A stretch of 64,000 nucleotides of DNA from Xanthomonas sp. (lineage in GTDB: Bacteria > Pseudomonadota > Gammaproteobacteria > Xanthomonadales > Xanthomonadaceae), in NCBI GenBank assembly GCA_018262705.1, contig JADFDQ010000007.1, positions 79,230 to 143,229 on the forward strand, in the 5' to 3' direction. Within the stretch, counting starts at the first letter, position 1. Each line of letters opens with the position of its first letter. Shown here one piece after another: positions 1 to 9,503 of the stretch. The notes beneath the pieces are model-generated. The model made no database searches. It was given only the letters and a program-made list of their open reading frames with translations, and was not told the DNA's origin. Both the position numbers and the translations under genes were made by a program.

Positions 1-197
1 GCGATGCTGGTTTCATCCAGCGGGGTGTCGAGAATGCGTTCGCGGCCGAATTCGGCGGACAGCCCGGCGGTGGCGCGGAACACGCCGCCGTTGACGCCGA
101 CGTCCTCGCCGAGCACGATCACGCGCTCGTCGTGACGCAGTTCATAGGCCAGCGCCTGGGTGATCGCCTCGATCAAGGTGATGGGTTGCGCGCTCAT
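1..197 (-). CDS. 2-oxoacid dehydrogenase E1 component, beta subunit (5' part only)
   Basis: N-terminal 65 residues of a heterodimeric thiamine-diphosphate dehydrogenase beta subunit; the rest lies beyond the left edge. The start MSAQPITLIEAITQAL followed by VIVLGEDVGVNGGVFRAT is the conserved opening of the family, which together with the alpha subunit decarboxylates pyruvate or branched-chain 2-oxoacids and acylates the E2 lipoyl domain. The ATG overlaps the stop of the upstream alpha gene as ATGA, so the two are translationally coupled. The substrate class (pyruvate versus branched chain) cannot be decided from this fragment. Confidence 0.9.
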   Translation of the reverse strand, partial: MSAQPITLIEAITQALAYELRHDERVIVLGEDVGVNGGVFRATAGLSAEFGRERILDTPLDETSI

Positions 198-1273
198 GCC
201 CGACCCTCCCGCGCCAACACTTCCGCCCGCTGCCCCTTCAGATCCTCGGGCAACTCGGCGTACAGATAATCGAACATGGCTTCGACCGGCTGCACCGGCG
301 TGTTCAGATAGATATTGATTTCCTCGTCCACGCGCTTGCCGCACTCCTCAAGCCAGGCCTTCTCCTCGGCTTCGCTCCAGACCTTCTTGCCGATCAGGAA
401 CTTGCGCAGGCGAATGAACGGCTCCTTCAGCCACGCCGCTTTCACTTCGTCATCCTTGCGGTAGCGGCGGGCGTCGTCGGCGGTGGTGTGGTCGTGCAGG
501 CGGTAGGTCATGAACTCGATCACGCTGCCGCCTTTGCCGCTGCGCGCGCGCTCCATGGCGCGGCGCATCGCTTCCAGCACGGCGATGAAATCGTTGCCGT
601 CCACCTGCAGGCAATACAGCCCGCCGGCCAGGCCCTTCTGCGCCAGCGTTTCAGCGCCGGTCTGGGCGCTGCGCGGCACGCTGATCGCCCAGCCGTTGTT
701 GACCACGCACAGCACCAGCGGCGAGGTGAACGCGCCGGCGGTATTGAGCGCGGCGTAAAAATCGGTCTTGGAGCTGCCGCCGTCGCCGCACACCGCCACC
801 GCCACGCGCTTTTGCTTGCGCAGCTTGAATGAAAGCGCCGCGCCGGAGGCCATCAGGCACTGGGTGGAGATCGGCACGCACCACGGATAGTCGTTCTTCG
901 GGACTTCGTAAACATTGCCGCGCTCGTCGCCGCCCCAGTACAGCAGCACGCTGCGCGGCAGCACGCCGCGCGCGAACTGGGCGCCGTATTCGCGGTAGCT
1001 CGGCGCGAACACGTCCTCCGGCAGCATCGATGCGCCGATGCCGACGTGGGTGGCCTCGTGGCCGAGGCAGGCGGCGTAGGTGCCGAGCTTGCCGGTGCGC
1101 TGCAGGGCGATGGCCTTGGCGTCGAAGGTGCGCAGGAACAGCATCTGCTTGAACCACGGCACCAGTTGCCTGGCGTCTTTCACCGCGGGCGGGAGTTTGC
1201 CGACCAGCTTGCCGTCGGGCGTGAGGTATTGCAGGTATTCGATTTCGAAACTGGCGGCGATGGCCATGGGCAT
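194..1273 (-). CDS. 2-oxoacid dehydrogenase E1 component, alpha subunit
   Basis: 359-residue thiamine-diphosphate subunit that pairs with the beta subunit encoded directly downstream. The ThDP signature is visible as GDGGSSKTDF followed about 27 residues later by NNGWAIS, and the Mg/ThDP-adjacent RLHDHTTADDARRYR loop is present near residue 270. The reading frame is open far upstream, but family similarity begins at MPMAIAASFEIEYLQYL; the alternative ATG six bases downstream (1267) is equally possible because no clear ribosome-binding site separates them. The length fits the E1-alpha family (about 360). A pyruvate or branched-chain 2-oxoacid dehydrogenase complex is meant; an E2 gene is not in the window. 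Confidence 0.9.
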   Translation of the reverse strand: MPMAIAASFEIEYLQYLTPDGKLVGKLPPAVKDARQLVPWFKQMLFLRTFDAKAIALQRTGKLGTYAACLGHEATHVGIGASMLPEDVFAPSYREYGAQFARGVLPRSVLLYWGGDERGNVYEVPKNDYPWCVPISTQCLMASGAALSFKLRKQKRVAVAVCGDGGSSKTDFYAALNTAGAFTSPLVLCVVNNGWAISVPRSAQTGAETLAQKGLAGGLYCLQVDGNDFIAVLEAMRRAMERARSGKGGSVIEFMTYRLHDHTTADDARRYRKDDEVKAAWLKEPFIRLRKFLIGKKVWSEAEEKAWLEECGKRVDEEINIYLNTPVQPVEAMFDYLYAELPEDLKGQRAEVLAREGRA

Positions 1274-1513
1274 CCATCCGATTGGAGCAATACCTCTATT
1301 GTAGCCGCTGACAGGCGCCCGCTCTTTGTTGCATTGCCGCAATACACCGGCGTGCGGCGCGCCGTGGTGCAGGATTTGCGGTCTGCAAGCCGTTCGCCTG
1401 AATGCGCGACGTTTGACGTTGCCCGCATCGTTCGGTGATGCTTCGGCGGTTGCGCCCGGGCTGGTCACGGCCCGCGCGTCGTCAATCCACCGCAGTTTCG
1501 ATGGGAGAAACGC

Positions 1514-3016
1514 ATGAGCGCAGCCGCGCCAAACACGCCGGGACAGTTGCCGGAATTCAGGCAAGTCATGGGGCATCCACGTCCGCTGTGGATGCTGTTC
1601 ATGACCGAATTCTGGGAACGCTTCGCCTTCTACGGCATGCGCTGGGCACTGGCGCTCTACATCGTGGCGGAATTCTTCGGTGGCGACAGCTCCGGCGAAG
1701 CACACGCCAGTCGCCTTTACGGCGCTTACCTGGCGCTGGTGTACGCGGCCGCACTGTTTGGTGGCTATGTGGCTGACCGGGTGATCGGCTACCAGCGCTC
1801 GATCCTGATCGGGGCGGTGGTGATGGCCGCGGGCCTGTTCATGGTGGTCATGCCGAACGAGACCGTGTTCCGCATTGGGCTGGCCACGATCATTGCCGGC
1901 AATGGCCTGTTCAAGCCGAACATTTCCACCATGGTGGGTCAACTCTACGCGCCCGGCGACGAGCGCCGCGATTCCGGGTTCACCCTGTTTTACATGGGCA
2001 TCAATGCGGGTGCCTTCATCGCGCCGATCCTGACCGGCTACCTGGCCGAGAACATGTTCGGCGGCTCCTCCGAGATGCCGGCTTACAAAGCCGTGTTCAT
2101 TGCTTCCGGTATCGGCATGCTGGTCAGCCTGGTGTGGTTCTGGTTCGGCCGCGTGCGGTTGCACGGCATCGGCAAGCCGGTCGCCGGCAGCGAAGGGCTT
2201 GCCAAGCCGCTGATGGTGGCTGCGGGCGTGGTGCTAGCGATCCCGCTGATCTTCTTCCTGCTGACCATCGAGGCCAGCATGTTGGCGTGGATCCTCGGCA
2301 TTTTGTTCCTGGCGCTGTGCGTGCTGATCCTGCGCGAAGGGTTTCAGGATGGTGCGGTCGCCCGCGACAAGGCACTGGCGATGCTGATCATCTTCGCCTT
2401 CAACGTGCTGTTCTGGATGTTCTTCGAGCAGGCCGGCAGTTCGTTCAACTTCCTGGCCCAGAACATCGTGCAGCGTGATCTCGGCGGTTGGACCTTCCCG
2501 GTGGGTTGGTTCCAGTCGGTGAATTCGCTGGCCATCATCACTCTGGCTCCGATCATCGCGTGGATCTGGGTGCGACTGGGTCGCGCCAATCCGTCGATCC
2601 CGCGCAAATTCGGGCTGGGCATCATCTTCAACGGTCTGGCTTTCCTGCTGCTGATGGTGGCGCTGTCGAGCATGGTCGATCCGCAGACGATGAAGATCCC
2701 GTTCTGGACCTTGTTCATGGTGTACGTGATCCAGTCGGTGGGCGAGCTGTGCCTGTCCCCGATCGGGCTGTCGATGGTGACCAAGCTGGCGCCGGTGCGG
2801 CTGGTCGGTTTCGGCATGGGCGGTTGGTTTCTGTCAACGGCCATCGGCAACAACCTGTCCGGCATCTTCGCCGGCGTGATCAGCGGCGAAGGCGGCATGA
2901 CCGTCGCTTCGGCGCATTCCGGCTACACCTTCGGGTTCTGGGTGCTGATCGGGGCAGGCGTGCTGTTGTTCCTGATCGCGCCCTTGATCCAGAAGCTGAT
3001 GCACGGGGTGAAGTGA
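1514..3016 (+). CDS. POT/PTR2-family proton-dependent oligopeptide transporter
   Basis: 500-residue inner-membrane symporter that imports di- and tripeptides with protons. The family ExxERF motif is seen as EFWERFAFYG near residue 35, and the PTR2 signature FYMGINAGAFIAPI follows around residue 160. About 14 hydrophobic segments are evident, ending in a short basic tail. The start follows a purine-rich stretch (gggagaaa) at a suitable distance. It is transcribed alone, divergent from the E1-alpha gene, and is followed by a strong hairpin shared with the convergent MarR gene. The exact peptide specificity cannot be read from sequence. Confidence 0.9.
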   Translation: MSAAAPNTPGQLPEFRQVMGHPRPLWMLFMTEFWERFAFYGMRWALALYIVAEFFGGDSSGEAHASRLYGAYLALVYAAALFGGYVADRVIGYQRSILIGAVVMAAGLFMVVMPNETVFRIGLATIIAGNGLFKPNISTMVGQLYAPGDERRDSGFTLFYMGINAGAFIAPILTGYLAENMFGGSSEMPAYKAVFIASGIGMLVSLVWFWFGRVRLHGIGKPVAGSEGLAKPLMVAAGVVLAIPLIFFLLTIEASMLAWILGILFLALCVLILREGFQDGAVARDKALAMLIIFAFNVLFWMFFEQAGSSFNFLAQNIVQRDLGGWTFPVGWFQSVNSLAIITLAPIIAWIWVRLGRANPSIPRKFGLGIIFNGLAFLLLMVALSSMVDPQTMKIPFWTLFMVYVIQSVGELCLSPIGLSMVTKLAPVRLVGFGMGGWFLSTAIGNNLSGIFAGVISGEGGMTVASAHSGYTFGFWVLIGAGVLLFLIAPLIQKLMHGVK

Positions 3017-3044
3017 CGCTTCGCGCGGATGCTTGCAAGCACGA

Positions 3045-3070
3045 CAAACGGCGGCTTCGGCCGCCGTTTG
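3045..3070. terminator. Bidirectional hairpin terminator
   Basis: A perfect 11-bp stem (CAAACGGCGGC / GCCGCCGTTTG) closed by a TTCG tetraloop lies between the convergent transporter and MarR genes. No long T tract follows on either side, so efficiency is uncertain, but stem strength and placement argue for a two-way terminator. Confidence 0.7.
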
Positions 3071-3108
3071 CATTTGCGACGATCGCGGCCAGCGTCTTTT
3101 GACGGGGA

Positions 3109-3615
3109 TCAGTCGCGCTCGACGGCTTCCGTCCGCAGTTCCAGTTCGTCCAGCCGATTCAGCAGCCGAAACACCCGCGCGCGGTCGCTTGCGGTCATGC
3201 CGTCCAGCAGCTGGCGTTCGAAATCCAGCGCGATCGGCACGATCTGCGCGTAGATCGCCTGCCCTGCGCGCGACAGCCGCAGCAGGGTGCGCCGGCGGTC
3301 GCTGCGGTCGGGTTTGCGCTGCAGTCGCCCGGCGCCCTGCAGCCTGGCCAGCGTGCGGCTGACCGCGACCTTGTCCATCGCCGTGCGCCGCACAACTTCA
3401 TTGGCGGTGAGCCCCGGACAGGGGCCGAGCACCGCCATCACCCGCCATTCCGTCACGCCCAGCGCGAACCGCTGCGAGTATTCGCGCGCCAGCGCGTCCG
3501 AGGCGCGGTTGGCCAGCACGCTCAGCCGGTAGGGCAGGAAGTCTTCCAGCGCCAGCACGCCGTCGCTGACGGCCGGGCAAGGTTTGCCGCGCTTGTCGTT
3601 CGCATTCGTTTTCAT
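3109..3615 (-). CDS. MarR-family transcriptional regulator
   Basis: 168-residue winged-helix repressor. The MarR core is evident: the helix LANRASDALAREYSQRF, the recognition region GLTANEVVRRTAMDKVAVSRTLARL (about residues 72-96) and the wing DRSDRRRTLLRLSRAG. It is divergent from hpd with a 77-bp gap holding a perfect 14-bp palindrome, so it is the obvious candidate regulator of the hpd-hmgA tyrosine degradation genes; MarR proteins adjacent to homogentisate-pathway genes commonly sense pathway aromatic acids. The ligand and the sign of regulation are inference. Confidence 0.88.
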   Translation of the reverse strand: MKTNANDKRGKPCPAVSDGVLALEDFLPYRLSVLANRASDALAREYSQRFALGVTEWRVMAVLGPCPGLTANEVVRRTAMDKVAVSRTLARLQGAGRLQRKPDRSDRRRTLLRLSRAGQAIYAQIVPIALDFERQLLDGMTASDRARVFRLLNRLDELELRTEAVERD

Positions 3616-3637
3616 GCTGCAGCGCGCCTTGATATTG

Positions 3638-3651
3638 GTTTCATATGAAAC
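3638..3651. promoter_or_regulatory. Candidate MarR operator between marR and hpd
   Basis: GTTTCATATGAAAC is a perfect 14-bp palindrome in the divergent intergenic region, 22 bp from the MarR ATG and 41 bp from the hpd ATG. Its size and symmetry match typical MarR-dimer operators; function is inferred from position. Confidence 0.65.
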
Positions 3652-3692
3652 TATAAAGGCAGGCCAAGCAACAATCCAGCAAGGAGCCCGCC

Positions 3693-4793
3693 ATGTCCGT
3701 GCAGCGCACCGCCGCCGATTTCAGCCTCGGGATGACCCCGACCACCTTCGACAATCCGATGGGCATTGCCGGTTTCGAATTCGTCGAATTCGCCGCACCC
3801 AAGGGCGAAGGCGCGGCGATGCGCGCCTACCTCGAGCGCATGGGCTTTGCCGCCATCGCCCGCCACAAGGACCGCGCGATCACGCTGTTCCGCCAGGGCG
3901 ACATCAACTTCCTGCTCAACGAAACCGAAAATTCGTTCGCCTCCGATTTCGCCGAGCGCCACGGCCAGTCGGCTTGCGGCTTCGCGATCAATTTCCGCAA
4001 GCCCTCCGCCGAGGTGCTGGCGCACGTGCTGGCCAACGGCGGTGAGACGATGGAATTTCGCGCCGACAGCAAGGCGGTCGATGCGCCGGTGATCAAGGGC
4101 ATCGGCGACTGCATGCTGTATCTGGTCGATGCCGACGACGCGAACCTGTATGCCGATTTCGTTCCTCTTGACGGTGCCGACACCCAGCACAAGGGCTTCG
4201 GGCTGACCTTCATCGACCACCTGACCCACAACCTGTTCCTCGGCAACATGGCCAAGTGGTCGCAGTACTACGAAAAGCTGTTCAACTTCCGCGAAATCCG
4301 TTACTTCGACATCAAAGGCGCCAAGACCGGCCTGCTGTCCAAGGCGATGACCGCGCCGGACGGGGTCGTGCGCATTCCGCTGAACGAATCCTCGGACGAG
4401 AAGTCGCAGATCAACGAATACCTGCGCGACTACCACGGCGAGGGCATCCAGCACATCGCGCTGTTCACCAACGACATCTATGCCACGGTGGAAGCGATGC
4501 ACGCCGCCGGCGTGGCCTTCCTCGACACCCCGGACACCTACTACGACGTGGTCGATATCCGCGTGCCCGACAACGGCGAGGACGTGCCGCGCCTGCGCAG
4601 GAATTCGATCCTGATCGACGCCGATGTGCAGACCCACAAGCAAAAATTGCTGCAGATCTTCACCCAAAACGCATTCGGGCCGATCTTCTTCGAGATCATC
4701 CAGCGCAAGGGCAACGAGGGCTTTGGCGAAGGCAACTTCCAGGCCCTGTTCGAGAGCATCGAGCGCGACCAGATGCGCCGCGGCGTGCTGTAA
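3693..4793 (+). CDS. hpd: 4-hydroxyphenylpyruvate dioxygenase
   Basis: 366-residue non-heme Fe(II) enzyme that converts 4-hydroxyphenylpyruvate to homogentisate, the second step of tyrosine catabolism. Two vicinal-oxygen-chelate domains are visible; the iron ligands lie in the segments [13 protein letters not shown] (first His), [13 protein letters not shown] (second His) and [19 protein letters not shown] (Glu), and the C-terminal [16 protein letters not shown] helix that closes the active site is intact. The start follows AAGGAG. Next comes hmgA, 83 bp downstream, separated by an inverted-repeat element. Confidence 0.96.
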   Translation: MSVQRTAADFSLGMTPTTFDNPMGIAGFEFVEFAAPKGEGAAMRAYLERMGFAAIARHKDRAITLFRQGDINFLLNETENSFASDFAERHGQSACGFAINFRKPSAEVLAHVLANGGETMEFRADSKAVDAPVIKGIGDCMLYLVDADDANLYADFVPLDGADTQHKGFGLTFIDHLTHNLFLGNMAKWSQYYEKLFNFREIRYFDIKGAKTGLLSKAMTAPDGVVRIPLNESSDEKSQINEYLRDYHGEGIQHIALFTNDIYATVEAMHAAGVAFLDTPDTYYDVVDIRVPDNGEDVPRLRRNSILIDADVQTHKQKLLQIFTQNAFGPIFFEIIQRKGNEGFGEGNFQALFESIERDQMRRGVL

Positions 4794-4802
4794 GCAAGAC
4801 GG

Positions 4803-4868
4803 CCGTTCGCCCTGAGCCTGTCGAAGGGCGTGCGGCCGTTCATGGTTCGACAGGCTCACCACGAACGG
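4803..4868. repeat. Paired inverted repeat (TTCGACAGGCTCA family)
   Basis: Two 23-bp arms (4803-4825 and 4846-4868), sharing CCGTTCG and the core GAGCCTGTCGAA, face each other around a 20-bp centre in the hpd-hmgA gap. The core TTCGACAGGCTCA is a widespread proteobacterial intergenic palindrome. The element can fold into a long hairpin in the hpd-hmgA message. Confidence 0.85.
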
Positions 4869-4876
4869 TTCAACGC

Positions 4877-6175
4877 ATGAGCATCCACAGCACCGGCTAC
4901 CAGACCGGATTCGGCAACTGGTTCGAAACCGAAGCGGTACCCGGCACCCTGCCGCAGGGCCGCAACTCCCCGCAGAAGGTCGCCCACGGCCTGTATGCCG
5001 AGCAGCTGACCGGCACCGCGTTCACCGCGCCGCGCCACGCCAACCGCCACGCCTGGCTGTACCGGATCCGTCCGGGCGCCGTGCACGGGCGTTTCGAAGC
5101 CTTCGACGTGCCGGCGTTCCACAACGATTTCAGCGGCCGCGCCACGCCGGAAAAGCTGCGCTGGAATCCGCTGCCGATGCCGAACGCGCCGGCCGATTTC
5201 ATCGAAGGCCTGTTCACCATGGGCGGCAACGGTGGGCCCGAAGCCGGCACCGGCATTGGCGTGCACCTGTACGCGGCCAACCGCGACATGCAGGGCCGCT
5301 ATTTCTACAACGCCGACGGCGAGCTGCTGGTCGTGCCGCAGTTGGGCCGGCTGCATATCGAAACCGACATGGGCGTGGTCGACGTCGAACCGCAGGAAAT
5401 CGCGGTGATCCCGCGCGGCGTGCGCTTTCGCGTGGCGTTGCCGGACGGCTCCGCGCGCGGCTATGTCTGCGAGAATTTCGGCGCCCTGCTGCAGCTGCCC
5501 GACCTTGGCCCGATCGGCAGCAACGGGCTGGCCAACACCCGCGATTTCCTCGCTCCCAACGCGGCGTTCGAAGACATCGACGGCAACTTCGAATTGATCG
5601 CCAAGTTCCAAGGCCACCTGTGGCGCGCGCCGATCGGGCATTCTCCGCTCGACGTGGTCGGCTGGCACGGCAACTACGCGCCGTACAAATACGACCTGCG
5701 CCGCTTCAACGTGATTGGTTCGATCAGCTTCGACCACCCGGATCCGTCGATCTTCCTCGTGCTGCACTCGCCCAGCGATACGCCCGGCACCAGCAACATC
5801 GACTTCGCGATCTTCCCACCGCGCATCCTCGCGATGCAGGACACCTTCCGCCCGGCGTGGTTCCACCGCAACATCGCCAGCGAGTTCATGGGCCTGGTGC
5901 ACGGCATCTACGATGCCAAGGCCGACGGGTTCACCCCGGGCGGCTGCTCGCTGCACAACTGCATGACCGGGCACGGGCCGGACGCGGCGACCTTCGAGAA
6001 GGCCAGCGCGATCGACACCAGCAAACCGGATTACGTTGCCGACACCATGGCGATCATGTTCGAAACCCGCGGCGTGATTCGGCCGGCGGCGCAGGCCATG
6101 GGTGCGACGCATCGGCAGATCGACTATCCCGACGTGTGGATGGGCCTGAAGCGGCACTTCAACCCGAACGCCTAG
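4877..6175 (+). CDS. hmgA: Homogentisate 1,2-dioxygenase
   Basis: 432-residue cupin-fold Fe(II) dioxygenase that opens homogentisate to maleylacetoacetate. The N-terminus [21 protein letters not shown] and the C-terminal core [23 protein letters not shown], which carries a His/Glu iron ligand pair, followed by [15 protein letters not shown] are family signatures. The frame is open far upstream inside hpd, but similarity starts at [12 protein letters not shown]. It probably shares the hpd transcript. The product is handled by maiA and fahA, located at 37-39 kb. Confidence 0.96.
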   Translation: MSIHSTGYQTGFGNWFETEAVPGTLPQGRNSPQKVAHGLYAEQLTGTAFTAPRHANRHAWLYRIRPGAVHGRFEAFDVPAFHNDFSGRATPEKLRWNPLPMPNAPADFIEGLFTMGGNGGPEAGTGIGVHLYAANRDMQGRYFYNADGELLVVPQLGRLHIETDMGVVDVEPQEIAVIPRGVRFRVALPDGSARGYVCENFGALLQLPDLGPIGSNGLANTRDFLAPNAAFEDIDGNFELIAKFQGHLWRAPIGHSPLDVVGWHGNYAPYKYDLRRFNVIGSISFDHPDPSIFLVLHSPSDTPGTSNIDFAIFPPRILAMQDTFRPAWFHRNIASEFMGLVHGIYDAKADGFTPGGCSLHNCMTGHGPDAATFEKASAIDTSKPDYVADTMAIMFETRGVIRPAAQAMGATHRQIDYPDVWMGLKRHFNPNA

Positions 6176-6188
6176 TCAATCCGAGTGT

Positions 6189-6214
6189 CCGTTCGCCCTG
6201 AGCTTGTCGAAGGG
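6189..6214. repeat. Single arm of the TTCGACAAGCTCA repeat
   Basis: A 26-bp copy of the same repeat found before hmgA (CCGTTCGCCCTGAGCTTGTC and flanking GAAGGGC) lies just after the hmgA stop. Only one arm is present, so hmgA is bracketed by two members of the family. Confidence 0.8.
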
Positions 6215-6261
6215 CGGGTGGCGCGTATTGCGGTTCGTTTCTTGGCGTTGCAGTGCTTTCG

Positions 6262-6267
6262 TATACT
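6262..6267 (+). promoter_or_regulatory. Candidate nhaA -10 box
   Basis: TATACT lies eight bases before the nhaA ATG with no Shine-Dalgarno sequence between them; transcription would begin at or within a few bases of the ATG, suggesting a leaderless mRNA. No good -35 is evident (TTTCTT at 18-bp spacing is the best). Confidence 0.5.
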
Positions 6268-6275
6268 TGCGCGCG

Positions 6276-7484
6276 ATGAACGTCTTTCCGACTGTCTTGG
6301 CGCGCGCGCAGCATGCGCTGGGCGAATTCTTCCGGCTCGAATCCTCCGCCGGCATGGTGCTGGTGGTGGCGGCGGCGCTGGCGCTGGGCGTTGCCAACTC
6401 GCCGCTGGCGGGCTGGTACGACATCGTGCGCGATGCGCCGCTGGGCGAAGGGATCTGGGCGCATTCGCTGCACTGGTGGACGAACGATGCCCTGATGGCG
6501 CTGTTCTTCCTGCTGGTGTCGCTGGAGATCAAGCGCGAGGTCGTCTCCGGCCAGCTCTCCAGCCGCGCCCAGCTGATGCAGCCGGTGGTCTGCGCCTGCG
6601 CCGGCGTGGCGGTGCCGGCGTTGATCTTTGTCGCTTTCAACCACGGCAACGCCGAGACCCTGCGCGGCTGGGCGGTGCCGACCGCGACCGACATCGCCTT
6701 CAGCCTCGGCGTGCTGGCCCTGCTCGGCGCGCGCGTGCCGCTGGGCATGAAGGTGATGCTGTCGACCATTGCCGTGGCCGACGACCTGATCGCGATCGTC
6801 ATCATCGCCGTGTTCTATTCGAACGATCTGCGCGGCCTGCTGCTGCTGGCGGCGCTGGGCGTGGCGCTGTTGATGTACGTGCTGAACCGCAAAAAGGTGC
6901 GCGCGCTGACGCCCTACCTGCTGCTCGGGCTGCTGCTGTGGGCGCTGGTGCTGCAATCGGGCGTGCACGCCACGCTGGCCGGCGTCGTCACCGGGTTGAT
7001 GATTCCCCACGTCGATCCCGACAACGCCATCGACGATGCCGCCGAGTACTCACCGCTCGAATCGCTGGAGCACGCGCTGCATCCGTGGGTGGCCTGGGGC
7101 ATCCTGCCGCTGTTCGCGTTCCTCAACGCCGGACTGGAACTGTGCGGATTGCGCATGGCCGATCTCACCGCGGCACTGCCGGCAGGCATTGCGCTTGGAT
7201 TGATCGTCGGCAAACCAGTCGGCATCGTCGGCGCCGCGGTGCTGCTGCGCAGCTTCAAGATCGCACAGTTTCCCGACGGCATGGATTTTCGCGCCATGCT
7301 CGGGCTCGGGCTACTGTGTGGCATCGGCTTCACCATGAGCCTGTTCGTCGGCTCGCTGGCCTACGCGCGGCTGCCGCTGGACTACACCGAAAGCGTGCTC
7401 GGCGTGCTCGGCGGCTCGCTGGTGTCGGCCGTGCTCGGGCTGGTCTGGCTGTATTTCGTTCTGCCCAAGCGGCAGAACCGGTAG
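6276..7484 (+). CDS. nhaA: Na+/H+ antiporter NhaA
   Basis: 402-residue inner-membrane electrogenic antiporter that exports sodium in exchange for protons. Key elements are visible: the VADDLIAIVII segment with the adjacent Asp pair that binds the ion, the SGVHATLAGV segment containing the pH-sensor His, and the GKPVGI segment with the functional Lys. The open frame begins 24 codons earlier, but the family N-terminus starts at this ATG, which sits directly behind a -10 box. The gene converges on the universal stress protein gene. Confidence 0.95.
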   Translation: MNVFPTVLARAQHALGEFFRLESSAGMVLVVAAALALGVANSPLAGWYDIVRDAPLGEGIWAHSLHWWTNDALMALFFLLVSLEIKREVVSGQLSSRAQLMQPVVCACAGVAVPALIFVAFNHGNAETLRGWAVPTATDIAFSLGVLALLGARVPLGMKVMLSTIAVADDLIAIVIIAVFYSNDLRGLLLLAALGVALLMYVLNRKKVRALTPYLLLGLLLWALVLQSGVHATLAGVVTGLMIPHVDPDNAIDDAAEYSPLESLEHALHPWVAWGILPLFAFLNAGLELCGLRMADLTAALPAGIALGLIVGKPVGIVGAAVLLRSFKIAQFPDGMDFRAMLGLGLLCGIGFTMSLFVGSLAYARLPLDYTESVLGVLGGSLVSAVLGLVWLYFVLPKRQNR

Positions 7485-7516
7485 CGCTGGTCGAAAGCGC
7501 TTGTGAACGCGAGCCC

Positions 7517-8413
7517 TCAGCGTGCCGGCGGCACCACCAGCAGGTCGGTCCCCGTGGTTTCCAGCAGGCGCTCGGCCACGCTGCCGATCAGGCGGCTGAG
7601 CAACGCGCCGCGGCCATGGGTGGCGATCACCGTCAGGTCGGTGCCGGCGCTGCGCGCATGTTCGCGCAGCAACCGGATCGGATTGCCGGGCCGAACCCGC
7701 GTCGACCACCGGGAGGCGGCCTCGCCCAGCGATTGCGCAAGGAACGCGCCGGCATCGTTTTCGACCTCAAGCTGCAGCGCGGCCAGCGCCTCGCGACGCG
7801 GAGCGTCGTTGAGCGCGAGCGTGGCCAGCGGCGTGTCGTAGCCATGCAGCAGGTTGCGCTCGGTGGCATCGTCGAACCACTGCGCCGCCAGCTGCAGCGC
7901 GTGCGCGGAGGGCGGCGAGAAATCGCTGGCCACGGCCAGCTGGCGATACGGGCCGCGCACACGATCGTGCACGGCCAGCACCGGCAGTTTGGCGTGGCGG
8001 GTCAGCCAGCGCAGGGTGGAGCCGGGATCCATGCGCATGGCCACGTCGCTGCGTGAGGTGCCGGTGACGATCAGGCCGCAACTGGCGTCGTGGGCAATGC
8101 CGGCGACCACCGGGCCGGGAGCGCCGACCGCGATCCGGATGTCCACCTCCACACCGGCATCAGCCAATGCCTGCGCCGCCATTTGCCCGATCCAGCTGGT
8201 CGGGGATTCTGTAGTCGGCGCATCCTCGGCGGCGTTCGGATCCTGAAACGCATTCGGCAGGCTGAAGTTGGCGTCGGTCTGAAGCGCGATCGCGACCACC
8301 AGTCGCGCCCGCCACTGCCGAGCCAGCTGCACTGCGCGCGCATGGGCGCGATCCGATCGCGCGGTCAGGTCGGTCGACAGCAGGATGGCGGCGGGTTTGG
8401 CGAAATCGGTCAT
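7517..8413 (-). CDS. Tandem-domain universal stress protein (UspA family)
   Basis: 298-residue cytoplasmic protein with two Usp folds (about residues 5-150 and 158-298). The second domain ends with the ATP-binding GxxGx(9)GS pattern, seen in ATHGRGALLSRLIGSVAERLL, followed by TGTDLLVVPPAR. The first domain has the related VTGTSRSDVAMRMDPGSTLRWL with the first motif Gly conserved but the second replaced. Usp proteins respond to stress and energy starvation; no partner is suggested by the neighbours nhaA and purC. Confidence 0.88.
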   Translation of the reverse strand: MTDFAKPAAILLSTDLTARSDRAHARAVQLARQWRARLVVAIALQTDANFSLPNAFQDPNAAEDAPTTESPTSWIGQMAAQALADAGVEVDIRIAVGAPGPVVAGIAHDASCGLIVTGTSRSDVAMRMDPGSTLRWLTRHAKLPVLAVHDRVRGPYRQLAVASDFSPPSAHALQLAAQWFDDATERNLLHGYDTPLATLALNDAPRREALAALQLEVENDAGAFLAQSLGEAASRWSTRVRPGNPIRLLREHARSAGTDLTVIATHGRGALLSRLIGSVAERLLETTGTDLLVVPPAR

Positions 8414-8501
8414 GGCGCTGCCGGAAGGCCGGGATGGATGCAGTCTAGCGTCTACCAGCGCGCGTTGCCTCGGGACGCCTGCCGGTTTGATCGGCGTTGT
8501 C

Positions 8502-9398
8502 TCAGTCGACGTGAAGCCCCGCCAGCTTCTCCAGCGCCTCGGCGTATTTGGCGCGGGTTTTGGCGATGACCTCAGCCGGCAGCGTCGGCCCCGGCGCGGT
8601 CTTGTCCCAGTCCAGCGTTTCCAGATAGTCGCGCACGAACTGCTTGTCGTAGCTGGGCGGGCTGATGCCGACCTGATACTGCTCGGCCGGCCAATAGCGG
8701 CTGGAATCGGGGGTGAGCATTTCGTCCATCACATAGAGCGTGCCGTCGGCATCGGTACCGAATTCGAATTTGGTATCGGCCAAAATAATCCCGCGCTGCG
8801 CCGCGAAGTCGCGGGCAAAGCCGTACAGCGCCAAGGTCGCAGCGCGCACCTGTTCGGCGCGTTCGCGGCCAACCAGATTCACCGCGCGGGCAAAGTCGAT
8901 GTTCTCGTCATGGTCGCCCACCGCCGCCTTGGTGGAGGGCGTGAAAACGGGCTCCGGCAAGGCTTGCGCCTGTTGCAGGCCGGCGGGCAGGGCAATCCCG
9001 CTGATCGCGCCGCTGCGCTGGTAGTCCTTCCAGCCGCTGCCGATGATGTAGCCACGCGCAATGCATTCCACCGGCACCGGCGTGAGTTTCTTGGTCACCA
9101 CCGCGCGCCTGGCGTAGAGCGCGGCATCCACGCCTGCCGGCAGCACGCTGGCCACGTCGATCCCGGTCAGGTGGTTGGCGATGATGTGGCGGGTGTGATC
9201 GAACCAGAAATTGCTGATCTGGCACAGCATCTCGCCCTTGCCTGGGATCGGGTCGGGCAGCACCACGTCGAACGCAGACAGGCGGTCGGTGGCCACCATC
9301 AGCAGGTGCCCATCGCCCAAGTCGAACACATCGCGCACCTTGCCGCGATGAATCAGGTTGAGGCCGGGCAGGTCGGAGTGCAGCAACGTGGTGGCCAT
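8502..9398 (-). CDS. purC: Phosphoribosylaminoimidazole-succinocarboxamide synthase (SAICAR synthetase)
   Basis: 298-residue ATP-dependent ligase joining CAIR and aspartate in purine biosynthesis. Signatures include [28 protein letters not shown] at the N-terminus, [20 protein letters not shown] in the middle and LADTKFEFG near residue 220. Length and sequence fit the longer purC type of this lineage. It is divergent from rpe; a TAAAAT -10 box lies about 27 bases before the ATG. Confidence 0.95.
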   Translation of the reverse strand: MATTLLHSDLPGLNLIHRGKVRDVFDLGDGHLLMVATDRLSAFDVVLPDPIPGKGEMLCQISNFWFDHTRHIIANHLTGIDVASVLPAGVDAALYARRAVVTKKLTPVPVECIARGYIIGSGWKDYQRSGAISGIALPAGLQQAQALPEPVFTPSTKAAVGDHDENIDFARAVNLVGRERAEQVRAATLALYGFARDFAAQRGIILADTKFEFGTDADGTLYVMDEMLTPDSSRYWPAEQYQVGISPPSYDKQFVRDYLETLDWDKTAPGPTLPAEVIAKTRAKYAEALEKLAGLHVD

Positions 9399-9424
9399 GG
9401 GCGCGGATCGGGTGGGGAACGGGC

Positions 9425-9460
9425 ATTTTAAGCCGTGATGGGCGATGCGGCCTGTAAACT
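9425..9460. promoter_or_regulatory. Divergent purC/rpe promoter region
   Basis: A minus-strand TAAAAT (9425-9430) faces purC and a plus-strand TAAACT (9455-9460) faces rpe, giving back-to-back -10 boxes with short leaders. The -35 boxes are weak. Confidence 0.45.
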
Positions 9461-9503
9461 TGCCCCTGCGCCCGCCGCATTCCTCAGTCCGTGGAAGTCC
9501 GCC

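Noticed and set aside
194..2164. A 656-codon minus-strand open frame running through the E1-alpha gene and across the transporter gene
   Set aside because: Only the part from 1273 down resembles a protein family; the upstream part is antisense to the POT transporter and has His/Gln/Arg-rich shadow composition.
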